Shown: positions 24,712-33,001 of the stretch, in pieces
Layout: each line of letters starts with the position of its first letter
How positions within the stretch are numbered: position 1 is the first letter of the stretch
NCBI RefSeq assembly: GCF_014648075.1
Contig: NZ_BMQK01000007.1
Span: 261,873-325,872, forward strand
DNA: 64,000 nucleotides
Source of the DNA: Streptomyces ruber
GTDB lineage: Bacteria > Actinomycetota > Actinomycetes > Streptomycetales > Streptomycetaceae
Direction of reading: 5' to 3'
Position numbers and translations under genes: made by a program
The notes under the pieces: generated by a model
The model's database searches: none
Told to the model about the DNA's origin: nothing
Seen by the model: the letters and a program-made list of their open reading frames with translations, nothing else

Positions 24712-25242
24712 TCCTTTCGGGCAATCGGCACACGGAACTCGGAGAGACTCGTGTGCCAGGCCCTGCTGTTTCGATGTGGCCGGGGACTTCCCGGCACACG
24801 GCGGTTGTCGTGCGCCACGCTGCTTTCGACCTGTGATCGCACCATCTTCAGCTGGGAACTTCCCTGAGGGCTGGAACTGGACGGTGAGCGACTCGGGTAC
24901 GAGACCGAGCTGTCCGGCGGTCGGCTCGACCTCACCGAGGCGCGATCACACGGTTCGCGATCACTTCCATGGCCCACCGCCTGACACGACCATCCCGCTA
25001 CTCACGGTGAAAGTGGCAGCGGGATGCTGGAATGCCGAGCGATCGCGCGTCGTCAAGCGGCCGGACACGCAGCAGCGACCGCGTCGGGCCCAGCCGCGCA
25101 ACCGTCGGCCGTTCCCGTCCTCGCGGCTCGTTCGGATCGTGCCGCGGAGGTCTCGGGGCGTTCGACGAGGCGCCGGGCCGAGTACCACGGTCGTCACCGA
25201 ACCCGGCTGCCGCGCTCGGTGGCAGGCGGGTCCGGCAGTTCT
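24712..25242. other. Long gap with no convincing gene
   Basis: 531 bp between a terminated rightward gene and the end of a leftward gene. It contains a 9-bp inverted repeat CATCCCGCT (24991-24999) / AGCGGGATG (25018-25026), with a smaller nested hairpin, and a repeated CGATCAC. Short open frames here lack ribosome sites and family resemblance. It could hold a leftward 3' region or a small RNA; nothing is proven. Confidence 0.5.
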
Positions 25243-26271
25243 TCAGCCCTGGCCGAGCACAGCCGGCCGCCGCGACGCGATGACCCGCTTCGCCAGCGAC
25301 TTCGGGCTGGTCAGGAAGCCGAAGCCCCACGACATGTGCATGGTGGCGAGGGCGACGGGGATCTGCAGGCGGGCCTTCAGGGGGAGGCCCTTGCCCGCGG
25401 GGAGCGAGCCCGCCACGATCGCCGCGAGGTAGCCGCCGGGGACGACGAAGCCCCAGGGGGTGAGGACCGCGCCCACCACGACGCCCGCCGCGATCGCGCA
25501 CACCGCGGTCGGCGGGGCGAGGTACCGCAGGTTGATGGAGCCGGAGTGGTAGCGGGCGACCACGTGGCGCCAGCGGCCGTAGTCCTTGTACTGCTTGGCC
25601 AGCGCCTTCACGCTCGGCCGCGGCCGGTACGACACCCTGAGCTCGGGCGAGAACCAGATCAGGCCGCCCGCCTCGCGGATGCGGAAGTTCAGCTCCCAGT
25701 CCTGGGCGCGGATGAACTCCTCGTTGTAGCCGCCCTGTTGCTCCAGGGCCTCGCGGCGGAAGACCCCGAGGTACACCGTCTCGGCCGGGCCCGCCTGGCC
25801 GCCCGTGTGGAACGCCGCGTTGCCCACGCCGATCTTCGAGGTCATGGCGGCGGCGACCGCGTGCTCCCAGTCGTTCTCGCCCTCGGCGTGCATGATGCCG
25901 CCCACGTTCTGCGCGCCGGTCTCCGCCAGCAGCCGGACGGCCGTGGCGATGTAGTCCGGCGAGAGCATGCCGTGGCCGTCGACGCGGACGACGACGGGGT
26001 GGCGGGACGCCTTGATGGCAGCGTTCAGCGCGGCGGGCGTGCGGCCGGTGGGGTTGGGCACGGTGTGCACCCGCGGGTCCTCCGCCACCAGCTCGGCGGC
26101 GATCTCGTCCGTACGGTCCGTGGAGGGACCGAGGGCGATGACGACCTCCATCTCGCCCGCGTACTCCTGGGCGAGGATCGCTTGGACGGCGCCGCGCAGA
26201 TGCCGCTCCTCGTTGAGGACGGGCATGATGACGGACACGGCGGGGAGCTGCACGTCGGGCATGGCGTTCAT
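25243..26271 (-). CDS. Glycosyltransferase family 2, membrane associated
   Basis: 342 residues. A GT-A fold begins at VSVIMPVLNEERHL and has the nucleotide-binding Asp in VVVRVDGHGML (DxH variant of DxD) and the acceptor-base region RAQDWELNFRIREAGG. Two or three hydrophobic segments at about 250-310 (CAIAAGVVVGAVL and following) anchor it at the membrane. It resembles ExoA-like succinoglycan-type transferases. The start is ATG 26271; Met4 is an alternative. It is divergent from an LCP-family gene, in keeping with glycopolymer assembly. Confidence 0.88.
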   Translation of the reverse strand: MNAMPDVQLPAVSVIMPVLNEERHLRGAVQAILAQEYAGEMEVVIALGPSTDRTDEIAAELVAEDPRVHTVPNPTGRTPAALNAAIKASRHPVVVRVDGHGMLSPDYIATAVRLLAETGAQNVGGIMHAEGENDWEHAVAAAMTSKIGVGNAAFHTGGQAGPAETVYLGVFRREALEQQGGYNEEFIRAQDWELNFRIREAGGLIWFSPELRVSYRPRPSVKALAKQYKDYGRWRHVVARYHSGSINLRYLAPPTAVCAIAAGVVVGAVLTPWGFVVPGGYLAAIVAGSLPAGKGLPLKARLQIPVALATMHMSWGFGFLTSPKSLAKRVIASRRPAVLGQG

Positions 26272-26400
26272 AGGACGCTCACGTTACCGCGAACGGGGGA
26301 CACCGACGCGCGCCGCCCGGCCGGGAACATCATCCGCAGATCGTACGGGCCTACGGTGCTCAACGGACCCCACGGCCCCGTCCTCGCGGAGGTGTCCCCC

Positions 26401-27924
26401 GTGCCCGCACCGTCCCGCCGCCCCAGCCGCCCGCCCCGCCCGCAGCCCTCCCGGGACGCGCCCCGCCGCAAGGGCGCCCACGGCGTGCGCAACGGCGCCG
26501 ACGGCGAGCGGCGGTCGCCCGGACGGCGCCGGACCGGCTGGACCATGCGGGTGGTGACCGCGCTGTCGGTGGTGGTGCTCGCCTCCGCGGGCGTCGGGCA
26601 CGCGGTGCTCACCGGACTCGACGACGACATCGCCCGGGTCGATCCCTTCCGGGACATGAAGAACCGGCCCGAGGCGGGACACGGCATGAACGTCCTGGTC
26701 GTCGGCACGGACGGCCGCGACAGGATCGGCGCCGAGGAGCGGGAGAAGTACCGGCTCGGCGGCGAGCCCTGCCACTGCACGGACACGATGATGATCGTCC
26801 ACATCTCCGCGGACCGGGAGCGCGCCAGCGTCGTGAGCCTGCCGCGCGACTCCTACGCCGAGGTGCCCCCGCACACCGACGCCACCACCGGCCGGCGGCA
26901 CCGCACGCACCCCGTCAAGCTGAACGCGGCGTACGCGGAGGGCGGCCCGGAGCTGACCGTGCGCACCGTCGAGCACATGACCAAGGTGAAGATCGACCAC
27001 TATCTGGAGATCGACTTCATCAGCTTCATGCGCACCGTGGACGTGCTCGGCGGTGTCGAGATCTGCACCGCGCAGCCGCTCAAGGACCCGGTCACCGACC
27101 TCGACCTGCCCGCGGGCGCGAACCGGCTGGACGGCGGACAGGCCCTGCAGTACGTGCGCTCCCGGCACGCCGACGGCTCCTCCGACCTCGGCCGGATGCA
27201 GCGCCAGCAGCGGTTCATGGCCTCGCTGATCGCCCAGGCCACCTCCTCCGGGGTGCTGCTCAACCCGATGCGGTTCCAGGACGTGATCCAGGCCGTGCTG
27301 GGTTCGGTGCGCGCGGACGAGGAGTTCGGCACGGACGAGCTGCTCGGTCTGGGGCGGGCGATGCGCACCTTCTCGCCCGCCTCCTCCGAGTTCACCACCG
27401 TCCCCATCGGGCGGATGGGCTACGCCGTGAAGGGCGTCGGCTCGACGCTGAAGTGGGACGAGCGGAAGGCGGCCGGCCTCTTCGCGGCCCTGCGCGCCGA
27501 CCGGCCGCTCGCTCCCCACAAGGTGCGCCGCGGGAACGGGCCGGTGCGCGTCCCGGTGGCCCCGCAGCACATCCGGGTCCAGGTGGAGAACGGCACCACC
27601 GTCACCGGGCTCGGCCGGCGGATCGACGACGCGCTCGCGGCCACCGGGTTCCGTACGACGCGGACGCCCGTCAACTCGGTGGAGCGGAAGGTGACGCGCA
27701 CGGTCGTCGCGTACGACCCGCGCTGGGACCGCTCGGCCAGGTCCCTCGCGGCGGCCCTGCCGGGCAGCGAACTGCGGGCCGTACCGAACCAGGGCCCGAC
27801 GCTGAAGGTGATCGCGGGGTCGGACCTGGAGCGGGTGCGGCGGGTGCGGAAGGTACGGGCCGCGGGATCGCCCGTGGAGGCCGGAGCAGGGGTGGTGCGG
27901 GGGGACGAGGTGGCATGTTCGTAG
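26401..27924 (+). CDS. LCP (LytR-CpsA-Psr) family glycopolymer ligase, first of four
   Basis: 507 residues. Cytoplasmic Pro/Arg-rich head (1-47), one transmembrane helix (about 49-70), extracytoplasmic LCP domain (about 96-260, NVLVVGTDGRD to the arginine-rich YVRSRH), and a C-terminal LytR_C domain from IRVQVENGTTVTGLG. LCP enzymes transfer polyprenyl-phosphate-linked polymers to peptidoglycan. GTG 26401 is chosen with GGAGG 8 nt upstream; GTG 26392 is also in frame. The segment CHCTDTMMIVH places a Cys pair next to the conserved active-site Asp, which is unusual. Confidence 0.9.
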   Translation: MPAPSRRPSRPPRPQPSRDAPRRKGAHGVRNGADGERRSPGRRRTGWTMRVVTALSVVVLASAGVGHAVLTGLDDDIARVDPFRDMKNRPEAGHGMNVLVVGTDGRDRIGAEEREKYRLGGEPCHCTDTMMIVHISADRERASVVSLPRDSYAEVPPHTDATTGRRHRTHPVKLNAAYAEGGPELTVRTVEHMTKVKIDHYLEIDFISFMRTVDVLGGVEICTAQPLKDPVTDLDLPAGANRLDGGQALQYVRSRHADGSSDLGRMQRQQRFMASLIAQATSSGVLLNPMRFQDVIQAVLGSVRADEEFGTDELLGLGRAMRTFSPASSEFTTVPIGRMGYAVKGVGSTLKWDERKAAGLFAALRADRPLAPHKVRRGNGPVRVPVAPQHIRVQVENGTTVTGLGRRIDDALAATGFRTTRTPVNSVERKVTRTVVAYDPRWDRSARSLAAALPGSELRAVPNQGPTLKVIAGSDLERVRRVRKVRAAGSPVEAGAGVVRGDEVACS

Positions 27925-27954
27925 CCGGCCCGGGCCCCGGCACCTCGGAGGTCG

Positions 27955-28503
27955 TCAGTCCTCGTGTCCCTCGGCCGCCCGCTGCTCCCGCAGTTCCATG
28001 ATCGCCCGACGGCGGGCCAGCCGGTGGGTGCGGCGGATCTGGGCCTCCTGGTAGCGCCGCTTGTCCTGTCCGGTCTCCGGTGTCACCGGCGGCACCCGGC
28101 GCGGCTTGCCGTCGGCGTCCACCGCGGCGAAGACGAGATAGGCCGAGCCGACCTGCTGGGGCGGCGTCGACTCGTTCCAACGCTCGGCCAGGACCCGCAC
28201 GCCCACCTCCATCGACGTGCGCCCGGTCCAGTTCACCTGCGCCTTCACATGCACCAGGTCACCCACCCGCACGGGCTCGAGAAAGGCCATCTCGTCCATG
28301 GAGGCGGTGACGGCCGGCCCTCCGGAGTGACGGCCGGCCACCGCGGCGGCCGCGTCGTCGACGAGCTTCATGATCACTCCGCCGTGCACCGTACCCAGCA
28401 GGTTGGTGTCGTTGTGGCTCATGATGTGGCTGAGGGTGGTACGGGATACTGAGGTCGGTTTGCCCGGAATGTCGGACTCCGGAGCTGGGGCCTGGTCTGT
28501 CAT
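27955..28503 (-). CDS. Acyl-CoA thioesterase (hotdog fold)
   Basis: 182 residues of the YciA/BACH type. The hotdog helix region reads SHNDTNLLGTVHGGVIMKLVDDAA, with Asn and Asp residues expected in the active site; FLEPVRVGDLVHVKAQV follows. The C-terminal 45 residues are Arg/Glu-rich. It hydrolyses acyl-CoA, chain length unknown. ATG 28503 is chosen. Its upstream region is only 121 bp from the next LCP start, so the two genes share a short divergent promoter region. Confidence 0.88.
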   Translation of the reverse strand: MTDQAPAPESDIPGKPTSVSRTTLSHIMSHNDTNLLGTVHGGVIMKLVDDAAAAVAGRHSGGPAVTASMDEMAFLEPVRVGDLVHVKAQVNWTGRTSMEVGVRVLAERWNESTPPQQVGSAYLVFAAVDADGKPRRVPPVTPETGQDKRRYQEAQIRRTHRLARRRAIMELREQRAAEGHED

Positions 28504-28624
28504 ACCGTCCACTTTATGCCCGGGGCTCACGGGACCAGGCCGTGCATCAGCTCTGCAACAGCCGCGCTCCGGAATCACCGCGACCCTTGTACGGGACACC
28601 GTCACGCCCTGCACACTGGTCCGC

Positions 28625-29914
28625 ATGAACGAGTGGCCCGAGGGACGGAACGGCAGCAACCGCGGCAGCGGATACGGTCGCGGCAGCGCGAACGAAGAGC
28701 CCGAGGGCGCGCGCGTGATGCGGCAGGTGCGACGCGGACCGGCGGGAGCTTCCCCGCAGGGCGCGCAGGGCGCAGTGCCGCCGCAGCAGTCGTACGACGC
28801 AGGGTACGGCGCCCGGCAGTCGTACGACAGTGGTTACAACACCGGACAGGTGTACGGGACGCCGAGCGGTCCGGGCGGCCCCGGCGGACCGCGGGGGGCG
28901 GGCGGGTACGGGCCCGGCGGCGGCCCCGCGCCCGACTGGCGCCGCCGCATCAAGCTGACGGCGATCACGGTGGTGACCGTGCTGCTCGTCACCGTCGTCG
29001 GCACGTACTTCTGGGCCGACTCCAAGCTCAACGGCGAGGTCGACCTGTCCAAGGTGATCGACCGGCCGGAGGCGGGCGACGGCACGAACTACCTGATCGT
29101 CGGCTCGGACAGCCGCGAGGGCATGTCCGACGAGGAGAAGAAGAAGCTGCACACCGGGTCCGCCGAGGGCAAGCGCACGGACTCGATGATGATCCTGCAC
29201 ACCGGTTCGAACGGCCCCACGCTCATCTCGCTGCCCCGCGACTCCAACGTCACCATCCCGTCGTTCGTGGGCTCCGAGTCCGGCAAGCGCTACGAGAGCA
29301 CCGGCCGCCAGGTCAAGCTGAACGCGGCGTACGCGGAGGACGGCCCCGAGCTGCTGGTGCGCACCGTCGAGGCCAACACGGGCCTGCACATCGACCACTA
29401 CGTCGAGATCGGCTTCGCGGGCTTCGCCAACATCGTGGACGCGGTCGGCGGCGTCGAGCTCGACATCCCCAAGGGCGGCATGAAGGACAAGAAGTCCGGC
29501 GCCGACTTCGAGGAGGGCACGCAGACGCTCGACGGCGAGCAGGCCCTCGCCTTCGTCCGCACCCGGTACGCCCTCGCGGGCAGCGACCTCGACCGCACGA
29601 AGAACCAGCAGAAGTTCCTCGCGGCCCTGGCCGACCAGGCGGCCACCCCCGGCACGGTCCTGAACCCCTTCAAGCTCTACCCGACGATGAGCGCGGGCCT
29701 CGACACCCTGATCGTGGACAAGGACATGGGCCTGTTCGACCTGGCGAGCATGTTCTGGGCCATGAAGGGCGTCACCGGCGGCGAGGGCACGTCCATGAAC
29801 ATGCCGATCGCGGGCAACGCCGCCAACGGCAACCTCCAGTGGGACACCGCGAAGGTGAAGCAGCTGGTGGAGGAGCTGAAGAACGACGAGAAGGTGACCG
29901 TCTCGGGCAACTGA
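28625..29914 (+). CDS. LCP family glycopolymer ligase, second of four
   Basis: 429 residues. Residues 1-105 are a disordered cytoplasmic head rich in Gly, Gln and Tyr (QSYDAGYGARQSYDSGYN). A single transmembrane helix spans about 111-130. The LCP catalytic domain follows (about 150-330): YLIVGSDSREG, DSMMILH, SLPRDS and FVRTRYALAGSDLDR with the phosphate-binding arginines. Unlike the other three LCP proteins here it lacks the C-terminal LytR_C domain. No good ribosome site precedes ATG 28625. Confidence 0.9.
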   Translation: MNEWPEGRNGSNRGSGYGRGSANEEPEGARVMRQVRRGPAGASPQGAQGAVPPQQSYDAGYGARQSYDSGYNTGQVYGTPSGPGGPGGPRGAGGYGPGGGPAPDWRRRIKLTAITVVTVLLVTVVGTYFWADSKLNGEVDLSKVIDRPEAGDGTNYLIVGSDSREGMSDEEKKKLHTGSAEGKRTDSMMILHTGSNGPTLISLPRDSNVTIPSFVGSESGKRYESTGRQVKLNAAYAEDGPELLVRTVEANTGLHIDHYVEIGFAGFANIVDAVGGVELDIPKGGMKDKKSGADFEEGTQTLDGEQALAFVRTRYALAGSDLDRTKNQQKFLAALADQAATPGTVLNPFKLYPTMSAGLDTLIVDKDMGLFDLASMFWAMKGVTGGEGTSMNMPIAGNAANGNLQWDTAKVKQLVEELKNDEKVTVSGN

Positions 29915-29940
29915 GACCCGCGCTCCTGCGACCTGTACGT

Positions 29941-29971
29941 GCTCAGGGGCACCCGGCGGGTGCCCCTGAGC
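29941..29971. terminator. Bidirectional terminator hairpin
   Basis: Perfect 14-bp arms GCTCAGGGGCACCC (29941-29954) and complement (29958-29971), 3-nt loop, in the 72-bp gap between the convergent LCP gene and the Cys-rich gene. Confidence 0.88.
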
Positions 29972-29986
29972 GCTGGGTGCCGGGGC

Positions 29987-30346
29987 TCAGGCCGTGGCAC
30001 CCGCCATGGCGCGGCACATCGTCGCACAGCGACGACACGCCTCCGCACAGCGTTTGAGCTGCGGGTCGTCCGGCATGGACATACACGCCTCGGCGCACAT
30101 GTCACAGGCCTGGGCGCACAGCCCGCACATCCGGGCCGACAGCGGCGAACGCCGCATCATCATGTCCGCGCACATGCGCGTCATCTCGGAGCAGTCCATC
30201 AGCGCGCGCATGATCTGCATCTGCTCCTGCCCGCCCATCTGCATGCAGGAGCTCATGGTCTCCTCGCAGACGGAGTGGCAGGTCATGCACGCCTCGACGC
30301 AGTCCTGCATCTCCTTGGTCATCGGGGTCATGGGCGTGGGCTGCAT
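29987..30346 (-). CDS. Cys-rich four-helix-bundle copper-storage-like protein (Csp/DUF326)
   Basis: 119 residues with 16 cysteines and many methionines, mostly in CxxxC spacing along helices (CVEACMTCHSVC, CGLCAQACDMCAEAC, CAEACRRCATMC). This is the pattern of Csp copper-storage bundles, whose core thiols bind many Cu(I) ions. No signal peptide is present, so it would be the cytosolic Csp3-like type. ATG 30346 follows GAGGAGA. It is inserted between LCP genes without any copper exporter or CopY/CsoR gene next to it. Confidence 0.88.
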   Translation of the reverse strand: MQPTPMTPMTKEMQDCVEACMTCHSVCEETMSSCMQMGGQEQMQIMRALMDCSEMTRMCADMMMRRSPLSARMCGLCAQACDMCAEACMSMPDDPQLKRCAEACRRCATMCRAMAGATA

Positions 30347-30429
30347 GGTTTCTCCTCGGGGACGGGGACCCGGGGCGGGTCCGCACCCTTCCGTCGTACG
30401 CCTCCCGGCCGCCCGCCGCCATCGGGCGG

Positions 30430-30481
30430 CCGGACAAGCTGAGCCGTGCGGGCGCGCACCCGCACGGCTCGGCTTGTCCGG
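30430..30481 (-). terminator. Terminator hairpin of the third LCP gene
   Basis: A 23-bp stem with one mismatch (30430-30452 against 30459-30481) and a 6-nt loop. It starts 8 bp past the leftward stop at 30490. It also insulates the Cys-rich gene. Confidence 0.88.
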
Positions 30482-30489
30482 ACACGGCC

Positions 30490-32712
30490 TCACCAGGTGA
30501 AGTCGGGGTCCACCCTCATGCAGGCGCCCTCGTCCGCCCCGTTCAGCGCTTCCGCGGACCGGGGCATGGTGTCGTCCCTCTCCGCCACCTCGTACTCCGT
30601 CCCCTCACGCCAGTCGGCGCCCACCACCAGCGTCACTCCGCTGACGTCCGTGGACCGCTGGACCGCGCTCAGCGGAATGCCGAGCGCCCGGGCGACCGCC
30701 TGGGCGTCGCCCTCCAGTTCGGCACTGGGATAGCGCACCACGGTCTCGCTCACGGTCGTCATCGTCGTCCGGTCGGCCGTGGCCTTGACGAAGCCCATCC
30801 CGACGAGCGCCTCACCGACCTCCTCGGCCCGCCCGGGCACCGCGGCCGACGTGGAGGTGCCGGTGCCGTTCTGCACCAGTACGCCGATCTTCGCGTCCGG
30901 GGCGGCGGGGTCGGCGGGGGCGGTGGGGGTGGCAGAGGTGACGGGGGTGGCGGAGGTGGTGGCGTTCGGCTCCTGCGTGGCCTGCTCCGGGGTGCTCTGC
31001 TCCTGTGTGGCCCCGTCCTGGGGCGCCTTCTCCGCCGCCGTCTCCTTCTCCGCCGCCGTCTCCTTCTCCCCGTCCTTGCCGTCCAGCGCGATGTCCTCGC
31101 GGACCAGCCGGAACAGCTGATCGGCGTCCCCCTCCTTGGGGACGACCCGCGCGCCCAGGTACGTGTACGGCATCGTGGTCATCGTGATCCGCTCGGGCTC
31201 GACCTTCCGCAGCTCGGTGCTGAGGTCGTAGAGCGCTTTCACGGTGCCGAGCCCTGGGTCGACGGTGAGCGCCCGGGTCGCCTGCTCGGCCAGCCTGCGC
31301 AGCGCGTTCGGGTTGGTGATCGTGGCGTTGTCGCGCAGCTCGCGCACCATGGCGTTCATGTACTGGTGCTGAGCCTTGGCCCGGGCTATGTCGCTGCCGT
31401 CCTCGAACCCGTACCGCGTCCGCAGCCACTGCAGGGCCTGGACGCCCTGGATGTACGTGGTGCCCTTCTCCAGCCGCAGGCCCGAGCCGTGGCCCTGGCT
31501 GTCCTTGGAGTAGATGTTGGCGTCCACGCACACCGGCACTCCGCCGATCGCGTCGGCCATCGACACGACGCCCTCGAAGTCGACCATGACGAAGTGGTCG
31601 ATGTGGATGCCGGTCAGTTCCTGCCAGGTGGCGACCGTGCAGCCGGGACCGCCGCGGCCGAGCGACTGGTTGGTCATCACGCGGCCGTCGGACGCCGGGT
31701 AGACGGTGCCGTCGTCCGGGTCGGTGCACTTGGGGATCTGTACGAGGGTGTCGCGGGGCATGCTGATCACCGAGATGTTGGTGCGGTCCGCGGACAGGTG
31801 CACCAGCATCTGGACGTCGGCGAGGGGCGTGCCGCCGAAGGTCTCGCGCGCCCCGCCGAGCTTCTGGTTCCCCTCGGTGTCCCGCGCGTCCGAGCCGATG
31901 ACCAGGATGTTCAGCGGGGTCTGCCCGGCCGCGTTCGGCGCGGGCCGGGCGATCGCCGTGTCGCCGAGGTTCAGTACTTCCTTCCTGATGTTGCCGTTCA
32001 GGTGCTGGTAGTAGAGATAGCCGGCACCCGAGGTGCCGAGTATCAGAACCGCCAGAACCACCGCACACCAGCGCAGCACCCGCCGTCTCCGCCGCGGCCG
32101 CCCGGCGGCACCGCCCGACGCGTCATCGCCTCCGCCGGGGCCTGCGGTGGTGGGGGTCTCGGGGGGCGGGGTGTCGTCGGGTGCCGTGGGGGAGGGGGCG
32201 CCGTTCGGTGCTTCGGGCGCGGGGAAGGGGGGCGTCGTCGCGTCCGGGGCCGGGTCGGCGTCCGGGACAGGGTCGGCGTCCGGGACAGGGGTGCTCCCCA
32301 CCGCGGCGTCAGGGGCGTCGGAGGTCGGGGCGGGCGCGGCGTTGGGGCCCGGGTCGGACTCCGTCTTCGGGGCGTGGCTGTCCTCCGCGTCGGGGGCGGT
32401 CCTCGCGCGAGGAACCGTTTCGTCAGTCGTGCTCGGGGCGGTCTCCGGCTCAGTGACCGGGGCGTCCCCGGTGTCGGCGCCGGTGTCGGTGCCGGAGGAG
32501 GGGCCGGTCTGCGTGTCGGAGGCCGGAGCGGTCCTTGCCTCGGGGGCCGGGCCGTCCTCCGTGCGCGCACCGGCCGGCGGGGAGGTGTCCACGACCGCGG
32601 TCGTGCCGTCCGGTGCCTCCAGCTCGTCCGGCCGGCCGGCGGCGTCGGTGTCCTCCGTTCCCGGCCGTCTCCGGCTCCCCCGTGCGTTCCCCCGCACCCC
32701 GCTGCGCATCAT
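30490..32712 (-). CDS. LCP family glycopolymer ligase, third of four, with long acidic head
   Basis: 740 residues. The first 205 are an acidic, Pro/Thr/Ala/Asp-rich cytoplasmic region with short repeats of VPDADP. A basic stop (RPRRRRRVLR) and a transmembrane helix (about 213-235) precede the LCP domain (about 270-440; ILVIGSDARD, ISMPRDT, WLRTRYGFEDGSD). A Glu/Gln/Thr-rich linker and a LytR_C domain (from IGVLVQNGTG) follow. Start choice: the Met-Met pair at 32712/32709 after GGGAAGGG. It is leftward, with the fourth LCP gene upstream on the same strand. Confidence 0.9.
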   Translation of the reverse strand: MMRSGVRGNARGSRRRPGTEDTDAAGRPDELEAPDGTTAVVDTSPPAGARTEDGPAPEARTAPASDTQTGPSSGTDTGADTGDAPVTEPETAPSTTDETVPRARTAPDAEDSHAPKTESDPGPNAAPAPTSDAPDAAVGSTPVPDADPVPDADPAPDATTPPFPAPEAPNGAPSPTAPDDTPPPETPTTAGPGGGDDASGGAAGRPRRRRRVLRWCAVVLAVLILGTSGAGYLYYQHLNGNIRKEVLNLGDTAIARPAPNAAGQTPLNILVIGSDARDTEGNQKLGGARETFGGTPLADVQMLVHLSADRTNISVISMPRDTLVQIPKCTDPDDGTVYPASDGRVMTNQSLGRGGPGCTVATWQELTGIHIDHFVMVDFEGVVSMADAIGGVPVCVDANIYSKDSQGHGSGLRLEKGTTYIQGVQALQWLRTRYGFEDGSDIARAKAQHQYMNAMVRELRDNATITNPNALRRLAEQATRALTVDPGLGTVKALYDLSTELRKVEPERITMTTMPYTYLGARVVPKEGDADQLFRLVREDIALDGKDGEKETAAEKETAAEKAPQDGATQEQSTPEQATQEPNATTSATPVTSATPTAPADPAAPDAKIGVLVQNGTGTSTSAAVPGRAEEVGEALVGMGFVKATADRTTMTTVSETVVRYPSAELEGDAQAVARALGIPLSAVQRSTDVSGVTLVVGADWREGTEYEVAERDDTMPRSAEALNGADEGACMRVDPDFTW

Positions 32713-32791
32713 CTCGCTGCCCTTCCCCACCACGCCTGCCGAACGGGAGCGCCCCCGCTCCCTGTAGGACGGCCGAAGGCCCGCGGGGGAT

Positions 32792-32809
32792 GTACTCGTC
32801 AGTACTCGT
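32792..32809 (-). promoter_or_regulatory. Direct repeats in the third LCP gene promoter region
   Basis: GTACTCGT at 32792-32799 and 32802-32809, a 10-bp period, about 80 bp upstream of the start. Read on the minus strand, TTCAAG and GTACAT with about 17 bp between could be -35 and -10, placing the repeats inside the promoter. Speculative. Confidence 0.3.
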
Positions 32810-33001
32810 TTTCTCTTGAACTGAGCATGCGGAGAGCACGGAGCACCCGCCCCGACGGCGCGCTCCTGCCCGCCCACCCGGCCCGCGCGCCGCCCGCCTC
32901 GTCCGTGCACCCACGAACCCGGGCAGGGCACGCGCGTACACCCCCGGCGGTACCACCGCGCCCGGCCCGGACACCTCCCTGCGCCTGCCGGTCCGAGGTC
33001 G

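Noticed and set aside
24961..25197. A 78-codon leftward frame in the gap before the GT2 gene
   Set aside because: No ribosome site, no family resemblance, and codon pattern unlike neighbouring genes.
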